Under the pieces are notes generated by a model that ran no database searches, was not told the DNA's origin, and saw only the letters and a program-made list of their open reading frames with translations. A stretch of DNA of 64,000 nt from Alphaproteobacteria bacterium (lineage in GTDB: Bacteria; Pseudomonadota; Alphaproteobacteria; Micavibrionales; Micavibrionaceae). Positions 7,966 to 17,034 of the stretch are shown here, in pieces. Location of the stretch: the NCBI GenBank assembly GCA_021775965.1, contig JAJFGV010000113.1, positions 123,768-187,767 of the forward strand, in the 5' to 3' direction. How positions within the stretch are numbered: the stretch's first letter is position 1; each line of letters begins with the position of its first letter. Both the position numbers and the translations under genes were made by a program.

Positions 7966-8844
7966 TTAAACCAAAGATTCCTGGATTTGTGCCAATAACT
8001 GCGCTGCATCGGCGCGGTCACGGGCATCCGGAGCCTGCTCGATATAATTTTCCAAAGCATAGACAGCTGAATCAAGTTGCTCCAGTTTGGCATATAATAC
8101 GCCGGCATCCAGCAAAAGCCGGTATTCCTCCGGTGCAATCAGGCTCATCATTTCGACCGTCTGGAGCGCCCCTTCGTAATCCTCCATCTCAATCCGGCGC
8201 AACTTGATATTGTTTTGCAACCGGATCAAGACATCCTTATTCGGCATCGGATCATGATAATCCGAAGACAATTCCGCATGCTCACCCAGCGCCTTCTTCA
8301 CCAGCTTCCTGATATCCGAGGCCTGAAGAATTTTACAACGGTAGAACGGATCAAAAATAATCACCTGCCCGCCTTTATGCAGACGACAGGCAAAATGGCC
8401 GGGTATGTTTATACCTGCAATATCCCACCCTTGCGTTTTACCGGCATGAATATAAAGAATGGATAACGTGACCGGCATGCCTTTGCGCCGATCAATCACA
8501 CCAATCAAACTGGCATTCTCTAAATTATCGTAAGTGTCCCCGTCGCCACCATAATCATGTCCGTCTGCCAGAACATGTTTCAGCGCCGCCAGTTGCGTTT
8601 CAACATTGTCATCAGCACCAGCGCTTAACAGCTCTTCATGACGCAACCCTACGTCCTTGCCGAGTTTCTTGAGATGAATGGAATAACGCTCTAACGACAA
8701 TCCCGGCCTGTCTATGGCAGCAAAAGCCAGCGCTGCCGCTGCCAGATCCACTTCTGAATCCTCGGACTTGCCGACAGATTCCAGATAGTTTTTCGGGTCA
8801 TTAGAAATATCAGCACCCACGCTATTGCTGTTGGTAAGGCTCAT
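7966..8844 (-). CDS. SirB1-family protein (transglutaminase-like with TPR), 292 aa
   Basis: Family of proteins with a transglutaminase-like N-terminal fold and a tetratricopeptide-like tail; members are widespread but their biochemical role is not settled. Seen here: RKGMPVTLSILYIHAGKTQGWDIAGINIPGHF, the hallmark block (about residues 135-170), then IIFDPFYRC, then a helical region from about 220 with TPR-like alternation. It overlaps the end of the BON lipoprotein gene by 23 bases, which suggests translational coupling. No signal peptide, so cytoplasmic. Confidence 0.85.
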   Translation of the reverse strand: MSLTNSNSVGADISNDPKNYLESVGKSEDSEVDLAAAALAFAAIDRPGLSLERYSIHLKKLGKDVGLRHEELLSAGADDNVETQLAALKHVLADGHDYGGDGDTYDNLENASLIGVIDRRKGMPVTLSILYIHAGKTQGWDIAGINIPGHFACRLHKGGQVIIFDPFYRCKILQASDIRKLVKKALGEHAELSSDYHDPMPNKDVLIRLQNNIKLRRIEMEDYEGALQTVEMMSLIAPEEYRLLLDAGVLYAKLEQLDSAVYALENYIEQAPDARDRADAAQLLAQIQESLV

Positions 8845-9502
8845 CCAGCAATCTTTCGGAATTCCATCGCGGCGATATTTCTTCGCGTGGCGCCCCTTCA
8901 GAATCCGGAATACCCTCGCCGCGCAGCTTCACATAGCTAACAACCTGATTCACGCCGCTGATCGTCCGGCCTGTCTCCACAACACGGTTGAGCTCTAACC
9001 GGCTTTGCGCCACACCCATCAGATAAACCGTGCCCTGCACCGTATCGATGGAATAATTAATCGACAAAATATCCCGATCCAGCGTGATGGCTGTGCGCAG
9101 ACGGGTTGTAATCCATGAATCTTTTGCAAAACCGACAAGGCCTTCGCTCTCGGCAATTCGAATTTCGTTGATGACCTGCTTAACACCTTCAGGTTGCCAG
9201 GCCAGCCTAACCGCTTCCACGCGATGCTCGGGATTTTGTACAAGGCCGGTAATCAAAACGCGTCCCTGATTGATCGTCAGGTCCAGCTTCCTGAACATCT
9301 CAAGATCATGCCGGAACCAGAGATCGTTGATCTTGATCTGGATGGCGGCATCGCTGGCCGCGCCGGATAAACCGCCTTCACTGGCTGCCGACACGCCGAC
9401 AGTCGCTGCCGTTCCAACCAAAAAGCCCGTACACGACGAGAGCGACAAAGCGCCTAAGCCAAGACAAAGACAACACAGCAAAACGGTAAGGTAATTTTTC
9501 AT
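8822..9502 (-). CDS. BON-domain outer-membrane lipoprotein, 226 aa
   Basis: Resembles DolP/YraP, a two-BON lipoprotein that supports outer-membrane integrity in E. coli. The signal ends LSSC (lipobox, Cys about residue 24). A Gly/Ala-rich segment follows, then two BON domains: about residues 50-118 (DLTINQGRVLITGLVQNPEHR) and 126-195 (YSIDTVQGTVYLMGVAQSR). The tail (200-226) is charged. In E. coli yraP is near rsmI, lpoA and yraN, and the same neighbours occur here. Co-directional with yraN and the SirB1-like gene. Confidence 0.88.
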   Translation of the reverse strand: MKNYLTVLLCCLCLGLGALSLSSCTGFLVGTAATVGVSAASEGGLSGAASDAAIQIKINDLWFRHDLEMFRKLDLTINQGRVLITGLVQNPEHRVEAVRLAWQPEGVKQVINEIRIAESEGLVGFAKDSWITTRLRTAITLDRDILSINYSIDTVQGTVYLMGVAQSRLELNRVVETGRTISGVNQVVSYVKLRGEGIPDSEGAPREEISPRWNSERLLDEPYQQQ

Positions 9503-9540
9503 TTTAAGAATCCTGAATCAGGTGAGACCAGCCACGCCTA

Positions 9541-9915
9541 TTATGAACGCGCTTCCCAGGCATTGTCCAGATGCCTAAACCGAAAAGGCCGCGCCAACGC
9601 CACAATATCAAAACGCACCGTAAAATCAGCATAACGTGGATATTTGGAGAGAAAAATCCGAGCCGCCTTTTCAATGCGCTTTTGTGTTTTGGTATCAACA
9701 GCTTCCAGTGCTTCGTCAAGCCCTGCCCTTGCCTTGACCTCTACCATCAAAAGGGTCTTTCCCCTCTTAGCAATTAGGTCAATTTCACCCACAGGAGTTT
9801 TATAGCGCCGCACCAAAATCCGATATCCTTTGAGCATTAAATATAGAGCTGCGAACGATTCGGCCCAGAGACCATGTTTGTACGCTTTTTTCCTTTTGCC
9901 TTTCTGCGCTGTCAT
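9541..9915 (-). CDS. yraN: YraN family (UPF0102) nuclease-like protein, 124 aa
   Basis: Small restriction-endonuclease-fold protein of uncertain role. The visible core is GEIDLIAKRGKTLLMVEVKAR, giving the E...D...E-V-K pattern of the PD-(D/E)XK fold, followed by a helix KTQKRIEKAARIFL. Length is normal. Its ATG overlaps the rsmI stop (ATGA), indicating coupling. This rsmI-yraN pair is a common bacterial arrangement. Confidence 0.93.
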   Translation of the reverse strand: MTAQKGKRKKAYKHGLWAESFAALYLMLKGYRILVRRYKTPVGEIDLIAKRGKTLLMVEVKARAGLDEALEAVDTKTQKRIEKAARIFLSKYPRYADFTVRFDIVALARPFRFRHLDNAWEARS

Positions 9916-10790
9916 TCTTTACCAATCTTTAGAGCCATCTCATACAGAACCTTACGAGAAACGCCGGTTTCGTCTGCAACATGACTGGCCGCCTCTTTCG
10001 TGCCCATCGTTTTCAAAGCCGTTTTTAGTTTCTTCACCAAATCCTCTTCGCTAAAAACTTTTTCCTCCGGCGGTGCAATAACAAGGACTATCTCGCCTTT
10101 GGGTGGCCCTTCTTGCCTGTAATGCGCAACGAGTTCTGAAGCTGGGCCACGTCGTACCTCTTCATACATTTTTGTGATCTCGCGTAAAACCGCCATCTCA
10201 CGATTACCAAGCACCACTTCAATATCTTCAAGCGCACCAACCAATCGCGGGGCAGATTCAAATAAAACCAAACTGGCCTTTGCATTCTTCCACTCCTCCA
10301 GAGCCTCGCGCCGCGCTTTTTCTTTCGGCGACAAAAAACCTAGAAAGCAAAACCTGTCGGTTGGCATACCCGAAAGTTGTAATGCTGCGAGCGGCGCATT
10401 GGCGCCTGGCACGGATGTAACATTCAATCCCAAATCAAGACAATCGCGCACCAGTTTATAACCAGGATCAGACACCAACGGCATACCGGCATCACTAATG
10501 AGTGCCACGCTTCCACCGCTCGCCAACTTCTCCAGCAACTTACCGCGTTGTTTTGAGGCATTATGGTCGTTATACGGCAACATTTTCTTGCTGATATCGT
10601 AAGCCTTCAGCAACTTCCCCGACACGCGCGTATCCTCGCAGGCAATCACATCAACGCCGCCCAGCACATCCAGCGCCCGCAATGTGATATCACGCAAATT
10701 GCCAATTGGCGTTGCCACAATATAAAGTCCGGGCTCAAGTGAAACTGGCTGTAGCCAAGAACTATCTTTTTTTGTAGGGTGTTTTGTCAT
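9912..10790 (-). CDS. rsmI: 16S rRNA (cytidine-2'-O)-methyltransferase RsmI
   Basis: SAM-dependent methyltransferase that 2'-O-methylates C1402 of 16S rRNA in the decoding centre. The N-terminal signature GLYIVATPIGNLRDITLRAL, then EDTRVSGKLL, SDAGMPLVSDPGYKLV and VPGANAPLAALQLSG are all present. The C-terminal 45 residues (SEEDLVKKLKTALKTMGTKEA) match the HTH-like tail of the family. 292 aa is typical. Divergent from the LpoA-like gene, with 41 bases between the two starts. Confidence 0.97.
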   Translation of the reverse strand: MTKHPTKKDSSWLQPVSLEPGLYIVATPIGNLRDITLRALDVLGGVDVIACEDTRVSGKLLKAYDISKKMLPYNDHNASKQRGKLLEKLASGGSVALISDAGMPLVSDPGYKLVRDCLDLGLNVTSVPGANAPLAALQLSGMPTDRFCFLGFLSPKEKARREALEEWKNAKASLVLFESAPRLVGALEDIEVVLGNREMAVLREITKMYEEVRRGPASELVAHYRQEGPPKGEIVLVIAPPEEKVFSEEDLVKKLKTALKTMGTKEAASHVADETGVSRKVLYEMALKIGKE

Positions 10791-10831
10791 AGCCTGAAAC
10801 TACAGAGATAACACCAAGGATAGCAAGCCTC

Positions 10832-12250
10832 ATGCCCAAATATAGCGTCTTTTCGGTTCTTTTCCTGATTCCCGTTCTTTTCCTGCTGAATAGTTGTGCC
10901 ACCAGCGGCGGCTACAGCAAAGCCAGACCGTGGGACTACAAACCGCCACAACAACAAGCGCAACAGGCCCCCAACCCGCTTTCGGAAAACTCCGGCGATA
11001 ACAGCCAAAACAAAAGCGCCGACCGCAACATCATGAGCGGTCAGGATATAGAGGGAGAGCCTCCGGAAGCTGGAAATGTTGATGGTATGTCTGCAGGTAT
11101 AAACGCCGGACCAACGGCCCGGCAAACAAATGCACCCGCCGTCAAAGTCGCGTTGTTGCTGCCACTCTCAGGACAAAACAAACGCCTCGGCCAGTCTATG
11201 CTCAAAGCCGCACAAATGGCGCTGTTTGATATTGGCTATGATTCATTTGAACTTTTACCCAAAGACACCAAAGGCACGCCGGACGGCGCGCAAAGCGCTG
11301 CACAAAACGCCCTCAATGACGGCGCACAACTTATTCTCGGCCCCGTGTTTTCACAATCGGTACGCGCCGCCAAAGCTGTGACGCGACGCGCCAATGTTAA
11401 TATGATCGCCTTTTCCACAGACTGGACGCTAGCCGGCGGCAACGCTTACATGATGGGTTTCCTGCCGTTTGACCAGGTTGAGCGCGTTGTCAATTACGCA
11501 CAAAGCCAGGGCATTAACCGCGTCGGTGTGTTGGCACCGACATCCGATTACGGCAACGCCGTGCTAAATGCCTACCGATCCATCGCATCCAATGCCGGTA
11601 TTAATACGGTTGATACCGTGCAGTTTCCCGCGGGCGGCAGTGGCCTTGCCACAACCGTCAGGAATTTCGCCCGCTACGATACCCGCAATGCTGCCACAAA
11701 AGAGGCAGAAATAACCGGCGCTCCACTCATTCCTCCCCCCTTCGACGCCGTCCTGATGCCGGTCGGTGGTGATTTGGCCCGCTCCACTGCCAGCATGCTC
11801 AGCCAGTACGATTTGTCACCGCGCAATGTAAGAAGACTAGGCACCGGATTGTGGGATGACCCGGGCTTGGCGTCAGAGCCAAGCCTTGATGGCAGCTGGT
11901 TTGCAGCGCCATCACCGCGTGCGCGCTCTTCTTTTGAGGACCGCTATAATATGCTCTACAAAACACCCGCGCCGCGCCTGGCCAGTCTGGCCTATGATGC
12001 CACCGCTTTGGCTGCCATTTTAGGGCGCCATGGTCCGCAACAACAAGGACGACCGGCTTTTGATCACAGTTCGATTACCAACCCCAACGGCTTTGCCGGC
12101 ATTGACGGTATTTTCCGTTTTCGCTCAGATGGTATTGTTGAACGCGGCTTGGCAGTTCTGGAGTTTAGAAATGGCCGTGCGGTCGTGATTGATGATGCGC
12201 CGCGCACCTTCCAGCAACAACCCAGCCAGGACCAATATAGTAGATATTAA
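10832..12250 (+). CDS. Penicillin-binding protein activator, LpoA-like lipoprotein
   Basis: Outer-membrane lipoprotein related to the C-terminal half of LpoA, which in E. coli activates PBP1A through the periplasm. The signal ends LLNSC (Cys about residue 23). A low-complexity Gln/Asn/Pro linker follows to about residue 95, then a periplasmic-binding-protein type 1 fold: KVALLLPLSGQNKRLGQSMLKAAQMALFDIG, then ILGPVFSQSV and RVGVLAPTSDYG. E. coli LpoA also has an N-terminal TPR part that is missing here, as is usual in alphaproteobacteria. Beside rsmI as in E. coli. The stop is one base from the convergent RimK-like gene. Confidence 0.9.
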   Translation: MPKYSVFSVLFLIPVLFLLNSCATSGGYSKARPWDYKPPQQQAQQAPNPLSENSGDNSQNKSADRNIMSGQDIEGEPPEAGNVDGMSAGINAGPTARQTNAPAVKVALLLPLSGQNKRLGQSMLKAAQMALFDIGYDSFELLPKDTKGTPDGAQSAAQNALNDGAQLILGPVFSQSVRAAKAVTRRANVNMIAFSTDWTLAGGNAYMMGFLPFDQVERVVNYAQSQGINRVGVLAPTSDYGNAVLNAYRSIASNAGINTVDTVQFPAGGSGLATTVRNFARYDTRNAATKEAEITGAPLIPPPFDAVLMPVGGDLARSTASMLSQYDLSPRNVRRLGTGLWDDPGLASEPSLDGSWFAAPSPRARSSFEDRYNMLYKTPAPRLASLAYDATALAAILGRHGPQQQGRPAFDHSSITNPNGFAGIDGIFRFRSDGIVERGLAVLEFRNGRAVVIDDAPRTFQQQPSQDQYSRY

Positions 12251-12251
12251 G

Positions 12252-13217
12252 TTATTGTAACTTGGAACTGCGCAGCGCCTCAAACTCGGCAAAGGTAATT
12301 TTCTCAGCCTCACCCTTATCATGATGTGCCTGCATGGCTTTGAAAATTTCTTCCGGCACGTTGACATCAACACAGGATTCCAGCCCCTTAAAGCCAGGGA
12401 ACGTATTGGCCTCACAAATCGTATAACCCTTATCATCATAAAGAAGATCAATACCCGCAACCTGCAGCCCTAAAATTTCAGCTGTCTTGATCGAGAGCCT
12501 CTGCGCCTCCTCATCCGGCACAAACTCACTCACAGAGCCCCCTTGTGAATAATTGGTCTTGAAATCACCATCCTTGGCCTTACGCTCCATGGAGCCGACA
12601 ACCTTGCCATCAACAACAAACATGCGAATATCGCGCCCCTTACTTTTGGCAATAAATTTTTGAAAGATAAGCTGGATATTCGGATTGGTCTGACCGATCA
12701 AGTCCATCAGCTCGGTAAATGCTTTGCGGTTTTCAATCAGGAAAACGCCGCTACCATTGACACCCAACAAGGTTTTGACCACAACAGGAAAACCAATATG
12801 GCTTTCGACCAGATCAAGGTCGACCGGAAATTTCGCCAGCATCGTCGTCGGCGTCGGCAAACCACTTTCGACCAACACCTGATGCGTGTGCAACTTATCC
12901 GCCACCATTTCAATCGTTTGTGAATTGTTGAAAATGCGCACACCAAGACGCTCAAGCTGCCGAATAACAGCCAATGCAAAATAGCCAGTATCAATCACAT
13001 AGGTGCGCGGCAAAACAAAATCAGGGAGCGGCTTCAATGAACCATCAATCAAAATAGATTCACGATCATCTTCAGAGACCAGCAAATCAAATTGCTCCGG
13101 CTTAAAGACTTTGACGTCAATGCCCATCTCGCGCCCGACAGCCAAAAACCGTCGAACCTCAAAAGCTTCGGCTGATGGCGCCTCTATCTCCTCATTAAAA
13201 AGAATCCAGACTTCCAT
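12252..13217 (-). CDS. RimK-family ATP-grasp ligase, about 321 aa
   Basis: ATP-grasp enzyme of the RimK type, which ligates an amino acid (glutamate in characterised members) to a carboxylate. The N-terminal part (IDGSLKPLPDFVLPRTY) is the pre-ATP-grasp domain. The ATP-binding block is FPVVVKTLLGVNGSGVFLIEN, and the C-terminal metal-binding element is TICEANTFPGFKGLE. I chose the ATG at 13217 because AAGGACC precedes it; an ATG at 13304 would add 29 residues. The true substrate cannot be read from the sequence: ribosomal protein S6, a cofactor or a peptide are all possible. Confidence 0.85.
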   Translation of the reverse strand: MEVWILFNEEIEAPSAEAFEVRRFLAVGREMGIDVKVFKPEQFDLLVSEDDRESILIDGSLKPLPDFVLPRTYVIDTGYFALAVIRQLERLGVRIFNNSQTIEMVADKLHTHQVLVESGLPTPTTMLAKFPVDLDLVESHIGFPVVVKTLLGVNGSGVFLIENRKAFTELMDLIGQTNPNIQLIFQKFIAKSKGRDIRMFVVDGKVVGSMERKAKDGDFKTNYSQGGSVSEFVPDEEAQRLSIKTAEILGLQVAGIDLLYDDKGYTICEANTFPGFKGLESCVDVNVPEEIFKAMQAHHDKGEAEKITFAEFEALRSSKLQ

Positions 13218-13404
13218 AAACGGTCCTTCTTTTGTTTTATAAAACCTGCCCATTGCCCTGCTTAAAGGGTAGGGAGTTATTTCATAATTTTGCTTTGCCG
13301 TCAAAACTTAACAAAAAAAAGAAAATAGGCCCTTGATTTCCGAATCGAAATCCATCAAGGTCACCTTCTCAATACGCAACGAATAGTTTTAAAAGGAGAG
13401 CCCC

Positions 13405-14025
13405 ATGATACGCACAGCCACGGCTAAAAAAACTGATGCCAAAAAAGAACTCGCAAAGAAGGGACGCCCCCGTAGCGAAAAGTCACGCAAAGCAATTCTA
13501 AATTCTACGAACAAACTTCTCCTTCATATGTCTGTACAAGAACTCAGCATTGAAGCCATCGCCAAAAAAGCCAAAGTTGGCAAAACAACAATCTATCGCT
13601 GGTGGCCAAACAAAACAGCCGTTGTCATGGACGCGCTGATCAATCAACCTGGCATGCAAACACCAATGCAGACACCAGCCAATGATTCGGAAGCCATCGT
13701 CATGCAGCTTGAAAAACTAATCAAGCTGCTCCACAGCCATAACGGCACAACGATTGCCCAGCTTTTCAGCGAAGCGCAAGCCAGTGAAAAATCGCAGAAG
13801 ATTTTTGAAAACAACTTCCTCTCACCTCTGATCGATGCAATCGAATACAGCATTGAAGAGGGCAAAAAGAAGGATGAGTTCAGAAAAGACCTGAACACCA
13901 AAATGGCTATCGATATGCTGTGTGGCCCGATCTTCTTCCGCCTGATGGCCCACCCTTATGACTTCAACGGCGACTTTCAGAAGAATTACCCGTTTGAAGC
14001 CATTAAGCTTTTAAGAGCGGCCTAA
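13405..14025 (+). CDS. TetR-family transcriptional regulator, 206 aa
   Basis: DNA-binding repressor-type protein. The N-terminal HTH spans about residues 27-75, with GRPRSEKSRKAIL, ELSIEAIAKKAKVGKTTIYRWWPNK and KTAVVMDAL. The ligand domain (80-206) has the C-terminal helix pattern of the TetR_C_11-like group. A lysine-rich 25-residue extension precedes the HTH. AAGGAGAG precedes the ATG. It stands alone, with a strong terminator behind it. The target is unknown; the nearest candidates are the MscS gene downstream or itself. Confidence 0.9.
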   Translation: MIRTATAKKTDAKKELAKKGRPRSEKSRKAILNSTNKLLLHMSVQELSIEAIAKKAKVGKTTIYRWWPNKTAVVMDALINQPGMQTPMQTPANDSEAIVMQLEKLIKLLHSHNGTTIAQLFSEAQASEKSQKIFENNFLSPLIDAIEYSIEEGKKKDEFRKDLNTKMAIDMLCGPIFFRLMAHPYDFNGDFQKNYPFEAIKLLRAA

Positions 14026-14045
14026 TAGAGATAAATACGACCCCC

Positions 14046-14076
14046 AAAGCCCCGCATTTAATGCGGGGCTTTGTTT
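14046..14076 (+). terminator. Rho-independent terminator after the TetR gene
   Basis: Stem AAAGCCCCGCAT / ATGCGGGGCTTT with a short TTA loop, followed by GTTT. It lies 20 bases beyond the stop codon. Confidence 0.9.
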
Positions 14077-14121
14077 ATATAGCCATTTTCATTTCGTCTA
14101 TTATCCCCTAAAGTACGATTC

Positions 14122-15423
14122 ATGCTGGGAAACATCGACATTGCAGCCCTATGGGGGAAAATCACTGACTGGTGCGGCGGCGTCTTCTGGACTGAAAATA
14201 CACTTTACCAAATCGCGATCATCGCCATTTCATTCGGCATCAGCGTCATCATAACCCACAGCATCAACAAACGCCTCGGCGATCTCATCGAAAAAGCCAA
14301 CATGCCGATCCAGGCCAAAAGGGTCAGCAACAATCTGCGCCGACTGATACAGCCATTTATTGCACTTGTTCTTATTTTTCTAGCCACGCAAATTGCCAGC
14401 TCAACGTTACTTGATATGGAGGTCGGACTTACAACAGCGATTGCAAAATTGCTGCTGGCCTGGATCGTCATCCGCATGGCCCTGCAATTCGTTGACAATC
14501 GCTTTGCCAGAAACTTTTTTGCCTTCTCTATTCTTGCGACTGCCGCCCTCAGTGTTTTCGGCATCCTCGATGAAACCTCGGCGGCGCTGGATTCCGTTGG
14601 CATTAATCTTGGGGAATCGCGCCTTTCGCTACTGGCCGTTATCAAAAGTATCTTCCTGCTGTTTTCCCTGCTCTATATGGCGATTTTTGTCTCGACCTTT
14701 GCCGAACGCAAAGTCATGCAGGTTAAGGGCATCAAGCGCTCATCCCAGGTTCTAATTACAAAAATCATCCGCATCACACTAATTGTATTTGCGCTCCTAA
14801 TTGGCGTCACCAGCGCCGGCATTGATCTATCGCTCTTTGCTGTCTTTGGTGGTGCGGTCGGTCTTGGTATTGGTTTTGGCCTGCAAAAAGGCATCTCAAA
14901 CCTTTTCAGCGGTATGCTGCTTCTCATGGACAAATCGATTGTGCCCGGCGACGTGCTGGAGATGGAAGGCGGCACCTTCGGCTGGGTCCGGCATATGGGC
15001 GCGCGCTATACCGAGGTTGTCACCCGCGACAATAAATCCTTTCTTATTCCAAATGAAGATTTTATTACCCAGCGCGTGGTTAATTGGTCGCATGGCGGCG
15101 ACCCCCTGATCCGCGTTGAAGTTACTTTCGGCGTTGACTACAAACACAATCCACATGAGATCAACGCCATGGCAGTCGAAGCTGCGACGAAGGCAGACGA
15201 GCGGATTTGCGAAAACCCTGCGCCGGTCTGCCATTTTGCCGAATTTGGCGATAGCTCTCTGAATTTCAAGCTGCGCTTCTGGATCAAGGATGCAGAGAAA
15301 GGTATGACCAATATTCGTGGCTCTGTCATGCTGGCGCTGTGGGATGCGTTTGAAGAAAACAACATCAAAATCCCATACCCCCACCGCGAAGTTCTTATTA
15401 CGGAACAAAAAAAGGCGTCCTAA
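14122..15423 (+). CDS. MscS-family mechanosensitive ion channel, 433 aa
   Basis: Membrane channel protein of the small-conductance type that releases solutes on hypo-osmotic shock. Several hydrophobic helices run over about residues 25-250. The pore helix and beta domain are recognisable: AVFGGAVGLGIGFGLQKGISNLFSG, then DKSIVPGDVLEMEGGTFGWV and TRDNKSFLIPNEDFITQRVVNWS. The C-terminal alpha/beta domain ends FEENNIKIPYPHREV, typical of the family. It has extra N-terminal helices compared with the minimal E. coli MscS. Its stop overlaps the convergent phosphatase stop by 4 bases. Confidence 0.95.
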   Translation: MLGNIDIAALWGKITDWCGGVFWTENTLYQIAIIAISFGISVIITHSINKRLGDLIEKANMPIQAKRVSNNLRRLIQPFIALVLIFLATQIASSTLLDMEVGLTTAIAKLLLAWIVIRMALQFVDNRFARNFFAFSILATAALSVFGILDETSAALDSVGINLGESRLSLLAVIKSIFLLFSLLYMAIFVSTFAERKVMQVKGIKRSSQVLITKIIRITLIVFALLIGVTSAGIDLSLFAVFGGAVGLGIGFGLQKGISNLFSGMLLLMDKSIVPGDVLEMEGGTFGWVRHMGARYTEVVTRDNKSFLIPNEDFITQRVVNWSHGGDPLIRVEVTFGVDYKHNPHEINAMAVEAATKADERICENPAPVCHFAEFGDSSLNFKLRFWIKDAEKGMTNIRGSVMLALWDAFEENNIKIPYPHREVLITEQKKAS

Positions 15424-16196
15424 ATACTCAATTTGGATACCTGATTATATTTAGAATCCCCACTCTCCTCTGTATAAACTGACTCTTCGGGGTAATCTTT
15501 GCCAGTTCCCGGCAAAAAAGCTTGCTCTAACCTAACCTTGTAAACTCCCGGCACTTTAGACAAACCGTCCCTCATTAAGGAAAGATGATAAATACTTAGA
15601 GGGAAAACAGGATCGTGTGGCTTAAACACCAGTTCCAACACCTCACCATTTTTGGGATTAAAATCGCCTATTCCCAATTCGTCTTTAATAGCCTTTAGAT
15701 CCTTATCATGCCCTACCAACAAACCAGGATTTTGATTACTGGAACAGTGAGAGAAAAACTCAGGCCAACCTAGATTCATAATACGGTGCTTAAGCTGCTC
15801 CTTGGTTTCACCTCCCGGTGGGTTTTTACCTTCGGCAAGTAGTTGCTCTCTTACCTGCTTATGAATGTTAGTCCAGTCGCCCCAATCCTGATCACACAAA
15901 TCAGGAATCGCATAAACGGGCACTTTTATATATTGATTGACGATTTCTGTTGTGTGTTCAGTTCTTGTCGTACCCGTATGAGCAATAAAGCTTGGCTTAA
16001 GCCTCTTTATAATAGCTTCTGCTTTGCGAGCCTGCTCTCTACCCTCTTCACATAGCGGGGCATAGCCACCGGCCTGAACCTCTTTGAATTTAGGAGCAAG
16101 ACTCCCACCAACCGTTACATCTGTAGGATATATGGTGATCCCGTGACGAACCAAATATACGGTTTTTTGTTCTGAAAGCGATAAAAGTGAAGACAT
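15420..16196 (-). CDS. Histidine phosphatase (phosphoglycerate-mutase-like) protein, 258 aa
   Basis: Phosphatase-superfamily protein. The catalytic signature VYLVRHG is at residues 14-20, TGTTRTEHTTEIV supplies the second Arg, and LLVGHDKDLKAI the second His (about residue 162). The substrate is not deducible. An ATP-independent phosphatase acting on a small molecule or protein is the general expectation. Convergent with the MscS gene; the next gene upstream on this strand is the peroxiredoxin, separated by a terminator. Confidence 0.85.
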   Translation of the reverse strand: MSSLLSLSEQKTVYLVRHGITIYPTDVTVGGSLAPKFKEVQAGGYAPLCEEGREQARKAEAIIKRLKPSFIAHTGTTRTEHTTEIVNQYIKVPVYAIPDLCDQDWGDWTNIHKQVREQLLAEGKNPPGGETKEQLKHRIMNLGWPEFFSHCSSNQNPGLLVGHDKDLKAIKDELGIGDFNPKNGEVLELVFKPHDPVFPLSIYHLSLMRDGLSKVPGVYKVRLEQAFLPGTGKDYPEESVYTEESGDSKYNQVSKLSI

Positions 16197-16273
16197 AGCA
16201 ACTCAAACTCCAGTATTACATAACTTAACCTGTGTAGCACAAGCTTTTTACAGTGGTCAACACCCGAAATAAA

Positions 16274-16301
16274 AAAAAGGCGCTATCAAAAGCGCCTTTT
16301 T
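16274..16301 (-). terminator. Terminator after the peroxiredoxin gene
   Basis: AAAAAGGCGCT / AGCGCCTTTTT stem with a 6-base loop and A/T runs on both sides. It lies 23 bases past the ahpC-like stop and before the phosphatase gene, and could work on either strand. Confidence 0.9.
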
Positions 16302-16323
16302 AATCAAAATATTTTTGCTGGCC

Positions 16324-16905
16324 TTAAGCCGCGATCTTTTGCGCCTCAGCAGACACGTCAATCGTGTCACCACCCAGTGGGCGACTGCAAACACACAGGC
16401 CTTCTGATTGCGCGGCATCAAGAATGCGCAGCGTTTCCTGCGGATTGCGTCCAACGCTCAGGCCATTCACTGACACATGCTGGATAATGTTATCCGGGTC
16501 AACGATGAACGTTGCGCGCAAAGCCACACCGGCCTGCTGCTCCCGCACACCAAGCCCGTCAACCAGGCTACCATTCGTATCAGCAAAGCTCCACTGACCA
16601 AGCTTGTCCAGGAAAGGATGTTCGCGGCGCCAGGCCAGCTTACAAAATTCGTTATCTGTGCTTCCGCCCAGAACAACGGTGTTACGCTTTTCGAACTCAG
16701 CGTTCAGATTGGCAAATTCTGCAATTTCTGTTGGACAGATAAATGTAAAATCTTTTGGGTAGAAAAAGAAAACCTTCCACTTGCCGGAAAAGCTTTTTTC
16801 CGTGATGTCTTCGAAAGCGGACTCGCCGTTTTCTTCATGAGTGTTAAAGCCGGGCTTTACGCCGGTCACTGTAAATTCTGGAATTTGATCGCCAATACCG
16901 AGCAT
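16324..16905 (-). CDS. 2-Cys peroxiredoxin, AhpC/Tsa type, 193 aa
   Basis: Reduces hydrogen peroxide and organic peroxides through a cysteine cycle; cytoplasmic. The peroxidatic Cys is in FTFICPTEIAEF and the C-terminal resolving-Cys region is GLCVCSRPLGGDT. The motif TDNEFCKLAWRREHP and the Arg of VALRATFIVDP complete the active site. The ATG at 16905 has AAGGAGAA upstream and gives the normal MLGIGDQIPEF start; a start at 16989 would add 28 residues. No ahpD or ahpF reductase gene is next to it. Confidence 0.93.
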   Translation of the reverse strand: MLGIGDQIPEFTVTGVKPGFNTHEENGESAFEDITEKSFSGKWKVFFFYPKDFTFICPTEIAEFANLNAEFEKRNTVVLGGSTDNEFCKLAWRREHPFLDKLGQWSFADTNGSLVDGLGVREQQAGVALRATFIVDPDNIIQHVSVNGLSVGRNPQETLRILDAAQSEGLCVCSRPLGGDTIDVSAEAQKIAA

Positions 16906-16999
16906 TGTTTTTCTCCTTATAAGGGGCTTGCGTTTGTAATCTTGAGGAAGAATAGCGTCAAAACAGTGAAATTCAAGGGGTAAAGACATATTATTGGAT

Positions 17000-17028
17000 T
17001 TGCAAATTCGGCTCTGCTTTCGTATATA
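17000..17028 (+). promoter_or_regulatory. Promoter for trhO with leaderless layout
   Basis: TTGCAA (17000-17005), 17-base spacer, TATATA (17023-17028), then six bases (AGGCTC) to the trhO ATG. Transcription would begin on or next to the start codon. Predicted from spacing only. Confidence 0.5.
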
Positions 17029-17034
17029 AGGCTC

